Shown here: one piece after another, positions 43,441-52,328 of the stretch
Numbering within the stretch: the first letter of the stretch is position 1
How the letters are laid out: the number at the start of each line of letters is the position of its first letter
DNA from: an uncultured bacterium
GTDB lineage: Bacteria > Bacillota > Clostridia > Lachnospirales > Lachnospiraceae
Reading direction: 5' to 3'
Assembly (NCBI GenBank): GCA_947647735.1
Contig: CANSLJ010000017.1
Span: forward strand, 25,606 to 89,605
DNA: 64,000 nucleotides
Made by a program: the position numbers and the translations under genes
The notes under the pieces: generated by a model
What the model was told of the DNA's origin: nothing
The model's input: the letters and a program-made list of their open reading frames with translations, nothing else
Database searches by the model: none

Positions 43441-44172
43441 ATGTATTATAAAGACTATTATCAGAAAGTGATCAGTCTTCTCGGCGAAGTATTTGAAAAG
43501 GAAAGTACATCCATTGAAGCGGCGGGAGAAATCCTGAAAAACACCCTGAAACAGGATGGTTTCCTGTATGTATTCGGCTGCGGCCATTCCCATATGCTTG
43601 CCGAAGAACTGTTTTACCGCGCAGGCGGCCTGGCAGCAGTCTATCCCATTTTTGAAACAGCAGCCATGCTTCATGAAGGCGCTGCCAAGAGCAGTCAGAT
43701 CGAGCGTATGAGCGGCTATGCCCCCCATGTGATGGAGAGATACCCGCTCACGGAAAAAGACTGCCTCTTAATATCATCTACCTCCGGTATCAATCCTTTT
43801 TCCATAGAAGTAGCGGAAGAAGCCCGTGCAAGAGGCGCAAAAGTGATCGGTATTTCTTCTTTTGCCTACAGGGAGGCACCCAGCCGCGACGCAGAGGGCA
43901 GGCATCTTCCCGATGTGTGCGATCTTTGCATCGATAACCATGTACCCATGGGAGATGCCATCATTCCGGTATGCGATGACGGTACGAAGGCGGGACCTGT
44001 ATCCACCATCGCCACACTGGCTATCGCCAACTCCATCATTCTGACCGCATGTGAAAAACTCCGGGAAGAAGATATTCAGCCACAGGTATTCCGCAGCGGA
44101 AACTGCGCCGGAGCGGACTCTTACAACGCAGAGATCCTGGGAAAATATATGCCCCGGATCCGCCATTTATAA
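43441..44172 (+). CDS. SIS-domain protein (sugar phosphate isomerase-like)
   Basis: A 243-residue protein with one SIS domain, similar to the UPF0309 group. Phosphosugar-binding elements are YVFGCGHSHMLAEELFYRAGG and the Ser/Thr-rich LLISSTSGINPF. The family includes isomerases and regulators that bind phosphorylated amino sugars. It starts 26 bases after the GntR gene with AGGAGGA before it. As the PTS next door delivers a phosphorylated sugar, this protein may isomerise it. Catalysis has not been shown for the group, so the call is cautious. Confidence 0.83.
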   Translation: MYYKDYYQKVISLLGEVFEKESTSIEAAGEILKNTLKQDGFLYVFGCGHSHMLAEELFYRAGGLAAVYPIFETAAMLHEGAAKSSQIERMSGYAPHVMERYPLTEKDCLLISSTSGINPFSIEVAEEARARGAKVIGISSFAYREAPSRDAEGRHLPDVCDLCIDNHVPMGDAIIPVCDDGTKAGPVSTIATLAIANSIILTACEKLREEDIQPQVFRSGNCAGADSYNAEILGKYMPRIRHL

Positions 44173-44175
44173 ATT

Positions 44176-44988
44176 ATGATCAAAGCTGTATTTTTAGATA
44201 TAGACGGTACACTGATCAGTACCAGAACACATCGTCCCGCCCCTTTGACAAACCGGGCGCTCCTTGCTGCAAAAGAAAACGGCATCCTGCTCTTTATCGC
44301 TACCGGAAGGCATATACCGGTACCGGAGGAAGGATATGTCATGGATCTGCTGCCGGATTGTTTTGACGGTTTCGTTGCTGTCACAGGACACTATTGTTAC
44401 ACCGCGGACGGGACTGTGCTCTTAAAGCATCCACTGCACCCGCAGGATGTCCGTGCCATAAAGGAACTGGCTGCCCGCTACGAGATTCCATACAGTTATA
44501 CCTATGAAGATGAACTGTTCATCAGTCTGGTCAACGAACGGGTAAGACAGCACAATAAAAGCATCGGGCTTCCTATTCCTGCCATCCGCGAAATGGACTG
44601 CACACGGGAGGTCTATTCCATCACCTTATATGTGGACGAAAAAACAGAACATGAGATCCTGCGTCCCGCTCTGCAGCATTCCACCACGATAAGCTGGATC
44701 AACGGCATCACGGACGTCTGCGGAAAAGACGGCGGAAAAAAAGCCGGTATCCGGGCGGTGATGCAGCATTTTCAGCTTACCCCCGAGGAAGTCATGGCTG
44801 TCGGCGACAGCAACAATGACCTTTCCATGATGGAGGAGGCCGGCATCGCTGTAGCTATGGGGAACGGCACAAAAGAAATAAAGGAAGCCGCAGATTACGT
44901 TGCAGCTTCCTGTGAGGACGACGGTATATGGGATGCCTTTACACATTTTCATTTGATCAACCCAGATGATCGCGGGAAACTGTCATGA
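44176..44988 (+). CDS. HAD-superfamily hydrolase (Cof type)
   Basis: A 270-residue phosphatase of the Cof/IIB subgroup. Motif I is FLDIDGTL (nucleophile Asp-8), the cap domain lies at about residues 85-185, and motif IV is VMAVGDSNNDLSMMEEAG. It should hydrolyse a sugar phosphate in the cytoplasm. It starts three bases after the SIS gene and ends the GntR-SIS-HAD operon. In this setting it would remove excess phosphorylated sugar imported by the PTS, but the substrate is unproven. Confidence 0.9.
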   Translation: MIKAVFLDIDGTLISTRTHRPAPLTNRALLAAKENGILLFIATGRHIPVPEEGYVMDLLPDCFDGFVAVTGHYCYTADGTVLLKHPLHPQDVRAIKELAARYEIPYSYTYEDELFISLVNERVRQHNKSIGLPIPAIREMDCTREVYSITLYVDEKTEHEILRPALQHSTTISWINGITDVCGKDGGKKAGIRAVMQHFQLTPEEVMAVGDSNNDLSMMEEAGIAVAMGNGTKEIKEAADYVAASCEDDGIWDAFTHFHLINPDDRGKLS

Positions 44989-45024
44989 TATCCTTACGAA
45001 ACATCTGTTATTCATGACAGTTTC
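44976..45024. repeat. 13-bp inverted repeat across two convergent stop codons
   Basis: GAAACTGTCATGA (44976-44988) ends with the stop of the HAD gene, and TCATGACAGTTTC (45012-45024) spans the last codons of the convergent gene. The spacer is 23 bases. There is no T run, so it is not itself a classical terminator. Confidence 0.6.
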
Positions 45025-45673
45025 TCCCCTCCTTACGATACATACAACTCTTAAAGAGGCTGCAGCTTTCGCAGCCTCTTTTTCTCAAGGGCTTCGGCCT
45101 GTCGGAAATGCCCAGGATAGCAGTTACTGATTTTCCCGGTATCATTAAAAGAGAGGGACTTAATGAAAGTCCGATCTTCCTTCCCGTATCCAGCATCGCA
45201 CAGAGCTGCTTTTGAGTCGAAAGCGGCAGATCCCCGTATCCCGGGCTGAACCGGTCCGACAGGTACAGGCCCTCCGCCTCCACTTCCCGGCGCAGATCCA
45301 TCTCAAAATTATCCGCCACGTTTTCAATCGCCGTACTGGCGCAGGCATCCATGATCACCGCATCCGCCATATTGCTGACGCTTTTCCGTGCAAGCAGCCG
45401 GTCCACCCCCTGTCCCAGCGTCACTGCCATAAAAACTGCTTCCTGACAATCCTCAAGAAGTTCCCGGATATCCTCACCCTCCAAAGCCAGCGCCATAAAA
45501 TTCGCATCTCTCACGCCCAGCCTTCTCCAGATCAGCCGGGGCTGTGCCGCCGCAACCACTTCCCTTTTACAGTGCTCTATCTGTTCTTTCAGTTCCGCCG
45601 GATACTCCTGCCCCCGATATCCAAGATAAAGCAAAATCTCATTTTCATTCAACTCGGTCAGCCTTGCCTGCAT
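45008..45673 (-). CDS. Stand-alone MetH reactivation domain
   Basis: A 221-residue protein that matches the C-terminal SAM-binding reactivation domain of methionine synthase. The signature RFSPGYGDLPLSTQKQL is near residue 145 and MIPGKSVTAILGIS near 175. A Cys-rich tail (GCESCSLFKSCMYRKEGRNC) follows, as is usual in the stand-alone form. It should reductively remethylate cob(II)alamin in the short MetH encoded at 37824, 4.8 kb away on the same strand. The plus-strand terminator of the HAD gene falls inside its coding sequence. The real family name is vitamin B12-dependent methionine synthase activation domain protein. Confidence 0.88.
   Translation of the reverse strand: MQARLTELNENEILLYLGYRGQEYPAELKEQIEHCKREVVAAAQPRLIWRRLGVRDANFMALALEGEDIRELLEDCQEAVFMAVTLGQGVDRLLARKSVSNMADAVIMDACASTAIENVADNFEMDLRREVEAEGLYLSDRFSPGYGDLPLSTQKQLCAMLDTGRKIGLSLSPSLLMIPGKSVTAILGISDRPKPLRKRGCESCSLFKSCMYRKEGRNCHE
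45053..45083 (+). terminator. Terminator of the GntR-SIS-HAD operon
   Basis: An 11-bp perfect stem AAAGAGGCTGC / GCAGCCTCTTT (45053-45063 and 45071-45081) followed by more T residues, 65 bases after the HAD stop. It lies inside the 3' end of the convergent MetH reactivation gene, so both strands carry information. Confidence 0.8.
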
Positions 45674-45751
45674 ATTCTTCTCCTCTTTTTATCACAGCCT
45701 GTTTCCCACCCATTCTATCACACTCCCCTTTTTTCCATCAATATCCTTCAT

Positions 45752-45789
45752 AAAAAGGCAGGCAGTTCCTGCTACGGAATCTGCCCGCC
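45752..45789 (-). terminator. Terminator of the alpha-galactosidase operon
   Basis: On the minus strand GGCGGGCAGATTCC (45776-45789) pairs with GGAACTGCCTGCC (45757-45769), with one mismatch and one bulged base, and TTTTT (45752-45756) follows. It lies 20 bases past the stop. Confidence 0.85.
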
Positions 45790-45808
45790 CCTTATATAAG
45801 GATAAAAG

Positions 45809-47998
45809 TTATAAAGTGGATAACCTTTTTAAATGAACCTGCACGGCAATATTATCACCTTTGATCTCCGGGAGCAAAATTCCCCCCGTCATAAGCGCCG
45901 TGCCTGAATAAATCTTTTCTTCACCGTCTATTTCGTACTTTGCATCCGCCTCAAGGCCGGTGAGCCGGATCCGTCTTCTCAGTGCATTGGGCTCCGCCCG
46001 GTAAACCACACCCTGAACGAGTATTTCTGCCCCGTCTTTTGCCGCAAACTCCCAGACTGATAATTGATCCTCCTCCGGATCACAGAGCCTGTAGTAGTAT
46101 CCGTTGTAGATCAGATCCTGATATCGTTTATAGGTTTTCACCTGCTCCAAAACCTCTGATTTCTCTTCTTCGTTCAATGTATTTAAATCCAGTTCATAGC
46201 CAAAGCTTCCCGCCATTGCGACAACTGCCCTTGTCTGAAGCGGTGTTACCCTGCCTGTCTGATGGTTCGGCACTGCCGATACATGAGAACCCACCGTGGA
46301 GATCGGATAAAAGAAGCTTGTACCGTACTGGATCAATGTCCTCTCATAGGCGTCCGTATCATCGCTGCACCAGATCTGAGGACAGTAATACAACATGCCT
46401 GCATCAAATCTCCCGCCGCCGCCGCAACAGCCCTCAAACAGAACATTCGGGAATTCCCCGGTCAGCCTCTCCAGCAGTTCGTAAAGTCCCAGTATGTACC
46501 TGTGGGGCAGCTCCAGCTGCCGGCTTTTTGGGAGCGTAGGCGTATACCAGTCGCACATGTTCCGGTTGATATCCCACTTCACATACTCTATATGGTTCTC
46601 CCTGAGAATCCTGCTGATGACCTGATATAAATACTCGACAACTTCCCTGTTCGCCATATCAAGCGCAAGCTGATATCTGCCCCGCATGGGATTTCTGCCC
46701 GGTATACGGATCGCCCATTCAGGATGGGTTCTGTACAGTTCGCTGTCCTCCGAAACCATCTCCGGCTCCATCCAGATGCCGAACTTCATGCCCAGCCCGT
46801 TGATCCTCTCCACCAGCCTGCCAAGGCCGCCCTGCAGCTTTTCCTCGTTTACAACCCAGTCACCGAGCCCTGACACATCCGAATCCCGTTTTCCGAACCA
46901 GCCGTCATCCAGCACCATCATGTCGATGCCCAGTTTCGCCGCCTGCCCTGCTATTTCTTCAATCTTTGTATCATTAAAATCAAAATAAGTCGCTTCCCAG
47001 TTGTTGATCAGCACCGGACGTCCGGAGAGTTTATATTTTCCTCTGCACACATTGTTCCTGATCACATGGTGGAAACGGTGTGAGAGTTCTGTAAATCCGT
47101 TATCCGAACAGGACAGGATCACCTCCGGCGCGTAAAAGCTTTCGCCCTCCTCCAGATGCCAGATAAACGTATCCGGATGGATTCCCATCACAAGCCTTGC
47201 CTGTCCCAGCTGGTCTTTCTCTATCTGCGTCTGGAACCCGCCGCTGTACATCAGCGCCGCCCCTACGCAAAAACCGCTCTTTTCTGTCGCGCCTTTCTCA
47301 CAAAAAAGCACCGTCGGATTCTGCTGGTGGCTGGACATACCTCTGCCGCTGCTGCTCTCCTGAATGCCGTGGATCAGCGCTGCCCGCTCTACCTGACGTT
47401 CCTTCGTGTGTCTGCCGTGAAAATGGATCCACTCCCACTCACCATATGGAAAGTCCATGCACAGGCTGTGCACCCTGTTCAGGATGATCGGGGTATTCCC
47501 CTGATTCTGTACCACAACGCTTCTGGTGATCACATCCTCTTTTTCCAGTACGCCGTATTTCAGCACCACCTTTACGTCCGTTGCCGTATCTTTCAAAACA
47601 ATTTCCAGCGTTTCCGCCTCTTCGTCCCCGGCATACACCGCAGGGAGTCCGGGAATCTGATATTTCCCTCTTACAATATGATATTCCTGAAAGCGAAGGT
47701 CCAGCGCACAGCTTCCGTTCTCATGGGTGACGGATATCGCCGGGACGCGGAAATCCCCCACGCCGCTGGAAGCATATTCCAGCGGCAGTGTATCGAGGGA
47801 ATAAGTTCTTTGATTTTCCGCTTCGTATATATTGCCTGAAAATCCCACATCCGGATAATCCAGAAGATAATCCATCACGCAGTCCGTTTTTGCGCCGTAC
47901 CATAAGTGGTTTAATACCCCAAATTCATCGACTTTCATCTGATAAAGAGTATTTGCTGTCTCAATATGAAATACACCATATTCTACCGTAATTGCCAT
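45809..47998 (-). CDS. Alpha-galactosidase, glycoside hydrolase family 36
   Basis: A 729-residue GH36 enzyme that removes terminal alpha-galactose from melibiose, raffinose and related sugars. The N-terminal beta-sandwich (about 1-300) is followed by the catalytic barrel. The nucleophile is Asp-476 in VKWDINRN and the acid/base Asp-546 in CSDDTD, and FEGCCGGGGRFDAGM is a substrate-contact segment. Length and spacing match well-studied bacterial members. No signal peptide is present, so cleavage happens in the cytoplasm. I chose the ATG at 47998; a GTG at 48010 is the alternative. It is the last gene of a binding-protein/permease operon. Confidence 0.96.
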   Translation of the reverse strand: MAITVEYGVFHIETANTLYQMKVDEFGVLNHLWYGAKTDCVMDYLLDYPDVGFSGNIYEAENQRTYSLDTLPLEYASSGVGDFRVPAISVTHENGSCALDLRFQEYHIVRGKYQIPGLPAVYAGDEEAETLEIVLKDTATDVKVVLKYGVLEKEDVITRSVVVQNQGNTPIILNRVHSLCMDFPYGEWEWIHFHGRHTKERQVERAALIHGIQESSSGRGMSSHQQNPTVLFCEKGATEKSGFCVGAALMYSGGFQTQIEKDQLGQARLVMGIHPDTFIWHLEEGESFYAPEVILSCSDNGFTELSHRFHHVIRNNVCRGKYKLSGRPVLINNWEATYFDFNDTKIEEIAGQAAKLGIDMMVLDDGWFGKRDSDVSGLGDWVVNEEKLQGGLGRLVERINGLGMKFGIWMEPEMVSEDSELYRTHPEWAIRIPGRNPMRGRYQLALDMANREVVEYLYQVISRILRENHIEYVKWDINRNMCDWYTPTLPKSRQLELPHRYILGLYELLERLTGEFPNVLFEGCCGGGGRFDAGMLYYCPQIWCSDDTDAYERTLIQYGTSFFYPISTVGSHVSAVPNHQTGRVTPLQTRAVVAMAGSFGYELDLNTLNEEEKSEVLEQVKTYKRYQDLIYNGYYYRLCDPEEDQLSVWEFAAKDGAEILVQGVVYRAEPNALRRRIRLTGLEADAKYEIDGEEKIYSGTALMTGGILLPEIKGDNIAVQVHLKRLSTL

Positions 47999-48039
47999 AC
48001 CAAAACCCACCCGTTTTCATTTTTGTTTTTGTTATTATT

Positions 48040-48879
48040 TTAACCCTTAACCGCGCCGTTTGCAACACCATTCAGGATCTGCTTCTGACAGATGATGTAG
48101 AACAGCAGGATCGGAATGAGCGCTAAAATATAAGATGCGAATGCCAGGTTGTAGTTTGTACCAAACTGCGTCTGGAAGTTGAGCTGTGCCAGAGGCAGTG
48201 TGTTGATCCCCGTACCGGACATGATAACAAGGGGTGTCATCACGTCGTTCCATGTACCCAGCGCTGTCAGAATCGCAACTGTAGCATGCATCGGGGACAT
48301 CATCGGGAAGATAACCTTCCAGAATGTGGTCCAGGTGCTTGCACCGTCAATATCCGCCGCTTCTTCCAGCGCGATCGGAATATTTTTTAAATATCCTGTG
48401 TAGAGAAGCACGTTCATCGGCATATAGAATACCACATACAGCAGGATAACGCCGAGCCTGTTTCCGAGTCCCATCTGTGCTGTCTGTTTTACCAGAGGCA
48501 TCATCAGAATGGAGAAGGGTACGAACATACCGCTTACAATGTAGAGGTAGATCAGGCGGAAGCTCTTTCTCTGCGCCATGCCTCTGCCGATCACATAACC
48601 TGCGATAGAGTGGATCACGATAGCAAGTACGATGGTTGCAACAGTGATCAGTAAGCTGTTGCCAAGGGAGCGCCAGAAGTCTGTCACTTCCATTGCCTGT
48701 CTGAAGTTGTCAAAGCTCCATCTTGACGGGAACGCCAGCGCGCCTGCCACATCGTTTGTCATCTCGCTGGGCTGCTTAAAGGCGATGATGAATGCCATAT
48801 ATAAGGGAAAGAATACGGTTATGGTGCCAAGGATCAGTACGATCGTCAACACCCAGTTTGTTCTTTTTTCGTCCTTCAT
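48040..48879 (-). CDS. Carbohydrate ABC permease (MsmG/MalG type)
   Basis: A 279-residue membrane protein with about six transmembrane segments, the loop EEAADIDGASTWTTFWKVIFPM and the family end LNGVANGAVKG. It touches the previous permease gene by one base. Alpha-galactosidase follows 41 bases later. It should form, with its partner, an importer of alpha-galactosides of the raffinose/melibiose (Msm) kind. An ATPase is not encoded here. Confidence 0.91.
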   Translation of the reverse strand: MKDEKRTNWVLTIVLILGTITVFFPLYMAFIIAFKQPSEMTNDVAGALAFPSRWSFDNFRQAMEVTDFWRSLGNSLLITVATIVLAIVIHSIAGYVIGRGMAQRKSFRLIYLYIVSGMFVPFSILMMPLVKQTAQMGLGNRLGVILLYVVFYMPMNVLLYTGYLKNIPIALEEAADIDGASTWTTFWKVIFPMMSPMHATVAILTALGTWNDVMTPLVIMSGTGINTLPLAQLNFQTQFGTNYNLAFASYILALIPILLFYIICQKQILNGVANGAVKG

Positions 48880-49754
48880 TATAACTGTTCCTCCTTCTTA
48901 TTCATTACCGTCATCTGGAAAATGGACATTGCCACTATTACAAAGAAGAATATTACTGCGTTTGCACTCTGGAATCCGAACTGTCCGCCGTCCATACCGT
49001 TTCTGTAGATCAGGTAGGAGATGGATTCCGTACTCTGTGCAGGACCGCCCTTCGTCAAGGACATGATCTGGTCGAATACCATCAGGAAGTTCTTCGTGCT
49101 GAGCACCAGATTGATGGTCAAAAACGGAACTACCAGAGGCAGAGTCACTTTCCAGAATTCCTGCCATTTTGTCGCGCCGTCCAGGCTGCTTGCCTCGTAA
49201 ACATCCTCCGGTACAGTCTGAAGGCCGGATATGTAAATGATCGTGTTCATTGCCACCGCCTGCCATACACCAACGATCAGAACGCCGATCCATGCGTATT
49301 TCTCGCTTGCTAAAATACTGTTCTGCAGCCAGCCGATGTTGAAGGTATTACCTACTGCCGGAAGGATATAGGTAAAGAAGAAGCTGAAGATGTAACCGAT
49401 AACGAGCCCCCCCAGAATGTTCGGTACAAAGTAGATACCTCTGAGTGCACTCTTGAAACGGATATGGTTATTCAGCCCCAGCGCCATGATCAGGCTCAGC
49501 ACATTAACCAGCACTGTACCGGCAAGCGCGTATTTAAACGTAAACAGGTAACTCTTTCCTACCCTTGCGTCGGAAAACAGATCGATGTAGTTTCTGAATC
49601 CCACATAGTCGTAATCACCGTATCCGCGGTAATTGGTAAAGCTGTATAAAAAACCTTTCAGCATAGGCAGCGTGTTAAAGGTAAAGAATAATAAAATTAC
49701 CGGTATGACAACTGCCCAGAATGTTTTTTCCCGATTTGTCATTTTACTTTTCAT
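48879..49754 (-). CDS. Sugar ABC permease (MsmF/MalF type)
   Basis: A 291-residue membrane protein with about six transmembrane helices and the contact loop EASSLDGATKWQEFWKVTLPL. It is the first permease of the alpha-galactoside importer, 26 bases behind the binding-protein gene. Confidence 0.91.
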   Translation of the reverse strand: MKSKMTNREKTFWAVVIPVILLFFTFNTLPMLKGFLYSFTNYRGYGDYDYVGFRNYIDLFSDARVGKSYLFTFKYALAGTVLVNVLSLIMALGLNNHIRFKSALRGIYFVPNILGGLVIGYIFSFFFTYILPAVGNTFNIGWLQNSILASEKYAWIGVLIVGVWQAVAMNTIIYISGLQTVPEDVYEASSLDGATKWQEFWKVTLPLVVPFLTINLVLSTKNFLMVFDQIMSLTKGGPAQSTESISYLIYRNGMDGGQFGFQSANAVIFFFVIVAMSIFQMTVMNKKEEQL

Positions 49755-49780
49755 TTTACAACCTCGTCCTTTCTTTTCAT

Positions 49781-51070
49781 CTAGCCTTGCTCTTTCTGAT
49801 AATCCTGTACTTTCCGTATCAGGTCTCTGTTATATCTCGCCCAGTCCGTATCGAACCGTGTCAGGAATGTATCGACAGCGCTGTCGCTCTCGTCCAGCAG
49901 GAATGTCTGGATCATAGCATCCACGCTCATCTCACTGGGATAATGGTGGTCCTGATAGTCCGTCATTCTGCCTGCTTCTATGTATGCTCTCATGCCTTCG
50001 AGCTCAGCGGGAAGTTCAAACTCGCCTTCCTTGCAGGCGATACCGCCCTGATCGTCAAGGTAAATGTTGATCGTCTCATCCTCATAGAGGAAACGCAGCA
50101 CTTCATATACTGCTTCTTTGTTCTTAGTTTCTTTCATCACGCAGAACTGCAGGTCGATACCGGAGTTCAGTACGTTGTCTTCTTCCGCTTCATTCGCAGG
50201 GAATGTAAAGGAATCGATATTGATATCGGGATTCACCGATTTGATCTGGGGAATCGCATAGTTACCGATCGTATACATTGCGGATTCGCCTCTTGCAAAA
50301 GCGGTACATGCATCATTATAACCGTAAGCGTAAGGATTCGGCTCTGCATACTGCAAAAGCGCCTCTGTCTTTTCCGCTGTCTCGCGGTAATTCTCTGTAA
50401 AGGTTGTATTGCCCATATTTACCTGTGCACAGGTATCGGAAGGCGTAAGTCCTACCGCCAGCGCATTCCAGGGAGCCAGACAGGTCCAGGTATCCTTGTA
50501 GCCCAGATATAAAGGCTGAATGCCTTCCGACTCAATCTGTTCACAGAGTGCAGTAAACTCCGACCATGTTTCCGGAATCTCCCATCCGTGTTCCTCGAAC
50601 ATATCCTTGTTGTAAAGAACGCCCGCCGCGTTCGCCACATAGGGAAGCGCATATACGCCGTCCTGAGGAATAAACTCCAGCTCCTTATCCATATCAGCAT
50701 AGGCCTGTTTGATATCTCCTGTCACATCCAGATCGGATATATCCATGAACAGTCCTGCATCCAGGAAATTGGAATAGTTGATATCGCCGCCGATTCCTAC
50801 GATATCGGGATAATTCTCCCTGATAAATCTTGTTTTCAAAATCGTCATTGCTTCATTAGGCGAGTCAATCGTCAAATGGATGTCGTCATGAGTCTCGTTA
50901 AAACGCGCCTCAATCTTCTCCATTGCCGCTACCGCCTCCGGTTTGTAAGATACTAACTCCACCTCGATCTTACCATCCGATGATGTCTGTCCGCAGCCTG
51001 TCAGACCTGCCACACAGAGCATAAGCCCGAACGCTGCTGCTACTTTTTTGGCAATCTTTCTTTTTGACAT
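49781..51070 (-). CDS. Sugar-binding lipoprotein (MsmE type)
   Basis: A 429-residue family-1 binding protein. The lipoprotein signal ends in LCVAGLTGCGQTSS, placing the lipidated Cys at about position 26. The mature part shows ARFNETHDDIHLTIDS, MTILKTRFIRENYPDIVGIGGD and ALPYVANAAGVLYNKDMFEEHGWE, common in binders of raffinose- or maltose-type sugars. It is the first gene of the alpha-galactoside operon and is divergent from an AraC-type regulator. Confidence 0.91.
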   Translation of the reverse strand: MSKRKIAKKVAAAFGLMLCVAGLTGCGQTSSDGKIEVELVSYKPEAVAAMEKIEARFNETHDDIHLTIDSPNEAMTILKTRFIRENYPDIVGIGGDINYSNFLDAGLFMDISDLDVTGDIKQAYADMDKELEFIPQDGVYALPYVANAAGVLYNKDMFEEHGWEIPETWSEFTALCEQIESEGIQPLYLGYKDTWTCLAPWNALAVGLTPSDTCAQVNMGNTTFTENYRETAEKTEALLQYAEPNPYAYGYNDACTAFARGESAMYTIGNYAIPQIKSVNPDINIDSFTFPANEAEEDNVLNSGIDLQFCVMKETKNKEAVYEVLRFLYEDETINIYLDDQGGIACKEGEFELPAELEGMRAYIEAGRMTDYQDHHYPSEMSVDAMIQTFLLDESDSAVDTFLTRFDTDWARYNRDLIRKVQDYQKEQG

Positions 51071-51145
51071 ATTTCCCTCTTCCTTCCTATGTTATTTTTT
51101 GGTGCTTTTTTGGATAATTTTATTTTAACATGCCATTTTGCTATC

Positions 51146-51163
51146 AAAAATAGCACTATTTTT
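51146..51163. promoter_or_regulatory. Palindrome between the AraC gene and its operon
   Basis: AAAAATAGCACTATTTTT has perfect 8-bp arms around CA. It lies between divergent genes and is a candidate site for the AraC-type regulator or another factor. A TATAAT box for the regulator gene is nearby at 51195-51200. Confidence 0.45.
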
Positions 51164-51248
51164 CATATTTTATGCCAATATGCGATAATTCATGATATAA
51201 TAGTAAAAGATGACGCATTAAGGTATATTTATAGGCAGGAGGTTTACT

Positions 51249-52091
51249 GTGGGCAATACTTTTTTCAATATATTTCCAAGCGAAAACTTCATCGATCTGG
51301 ACATGTATCAGCACGGCTACGAGCAGTGTACGCCGGGGCATTCCTTCGGGCCGATGGCGCGGAATCATTACCTGTTTCATTATGTCCTCTCCGGTACAGG
51401 CACTCTGATGGCGAACGACTCCAAGGGCGTGACGCAGACCTTTTCCATCAAGAGCGGGCAGGGCTTTTTAATCTTTCCCGGACAGATCAATACCTATTAT
51501 GCAGATCAGCGCCTTCCCTGGGAATATATGTGGATCGAGTTTGACGGGCTTCGTGTAAAGGAAACCCTTGATCTGACAGAGCTTTCTCTGGATGCGCCTG
51601 TATATCATCCCCACTCCAAAGAACTGAGAGAGATGCTGATACAGGAAATGACATATATCACCCATCATCCGAAAGAACCGCCCATGCACCTGATCGGACA
51701 CCTTTATCTCTTTCTGGATTATCTGTCCCGCTCCGCCAGACGGACCACGCCGGTGCACAGCAGTAAGATGAGCGACTACTATATTAAAGAAGCGATCAAT
51801 TTTATCGAGCAGAATTTTCAGAATAATATCTCCATAGAGGAGATCGCCGCCGTGTGCGGGATTAACCGGAGTTATTTCGGGAAGATCTTCCGCAATGCGG
51901 TGGGGCGTTCCCCGCAGGAGTTTCTGATGCATTACAGGATGGTGAAGGCTGCGGAGCTTTTGAAGCTCACTTCACTTTCCATCGCGGATATCGGATCGGC
52001 GGTGGGGTATGAGAACCAGCTGCATTTTTCTCGGGCATTTAAAGGGGTTTATGGAGTTTCACCCAGAGAGTGGAGGAATCAACATAAATAG
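51249..52091 (+). CDS. AraC-family regulator (MsmR-like)
   Basis: A 280-residue regulator with an N-terminal cupin-like sugar-binding domain (about residues 1-165; HYVLSGTGTL and GQGFLIFPGQ) and a C-terminal pair of helix-turn-helix motifs (ISIEEIAAVCGINRSYFGKIFRN and SIADIGSAVGYENQLHFSRAFKGVYG). It begins with GTG, which has AGGAGG six bases upstream; no ATG is better placed. It diverges from the alpha-galactoside uptake operon and most likely activates it when melibiose or raffinose is present. Confidence 0.92.
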   Translation: MGNTFFNIFPSENFIDLDMYQHGYEQCTPGHSFGPMARNHYLFHYVLSGTGTLMANDSKGVTQTFSIKSGQGFLIFPGQINTYYADQRLPWEYMWIEFDGLRVKETLDLTELSLDAPVYHPHSKELREMLIQEMTYITHHPKEPPMHLIGHLYLFLDYLSRSARRTTPVHSSKMSDYYIKEAINFIEQNFQNNISIEEIAAVCGINRSYFGKIFRNAVGRSPQEFLMHYRMVKAAELLKLTSLSIADIGSAVGYENQLHFSRAFKGVYGVSPREWRNQHK

Positions 52092-52142
52092 GAAAGATTA
52101 AAATTATGCATAATATTTCTATCTGCTGCATATCCTAAAGAT

Positions 52143-52328
52143 ATGAAGAAGGCAAATTTTGTTTTTCAGGATGAAATCTATAATTTGACAATATCTGCAG
52201 ATAAAATACTTGTTTTCAAAAGGAATGGTACTCTGTGCCTGCAGACAACACCTCAACAATTACAACAAGATAACTCCATTTTTTCCCAATTAGTAAATTC
52301 TATATACAAAATATTAATTAGCCAATGA
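52143..52328 (+). CDS. Possible small protein of unknown function
   Basis: A 61-residue frame with a mixed polar composition (ANFVFQDEIYNLTISADKILVF and NGTLCLQTTPQQL). Its ribosome-binding site is weak (only AAAG), and its 3' end overlaps the last bases of the convergent DUF262 gene by 15. The base composition is as AT-rich as the DUF262 gene. No family is recognised. It may be real or chance; I lean slightly against. Confidence 0.3.
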   Translation: MKKANFVFQDEIYNLTISADKILVFKRNGTLCLQTTPQQLQQDNSIFSQLVNSIYKILISQ

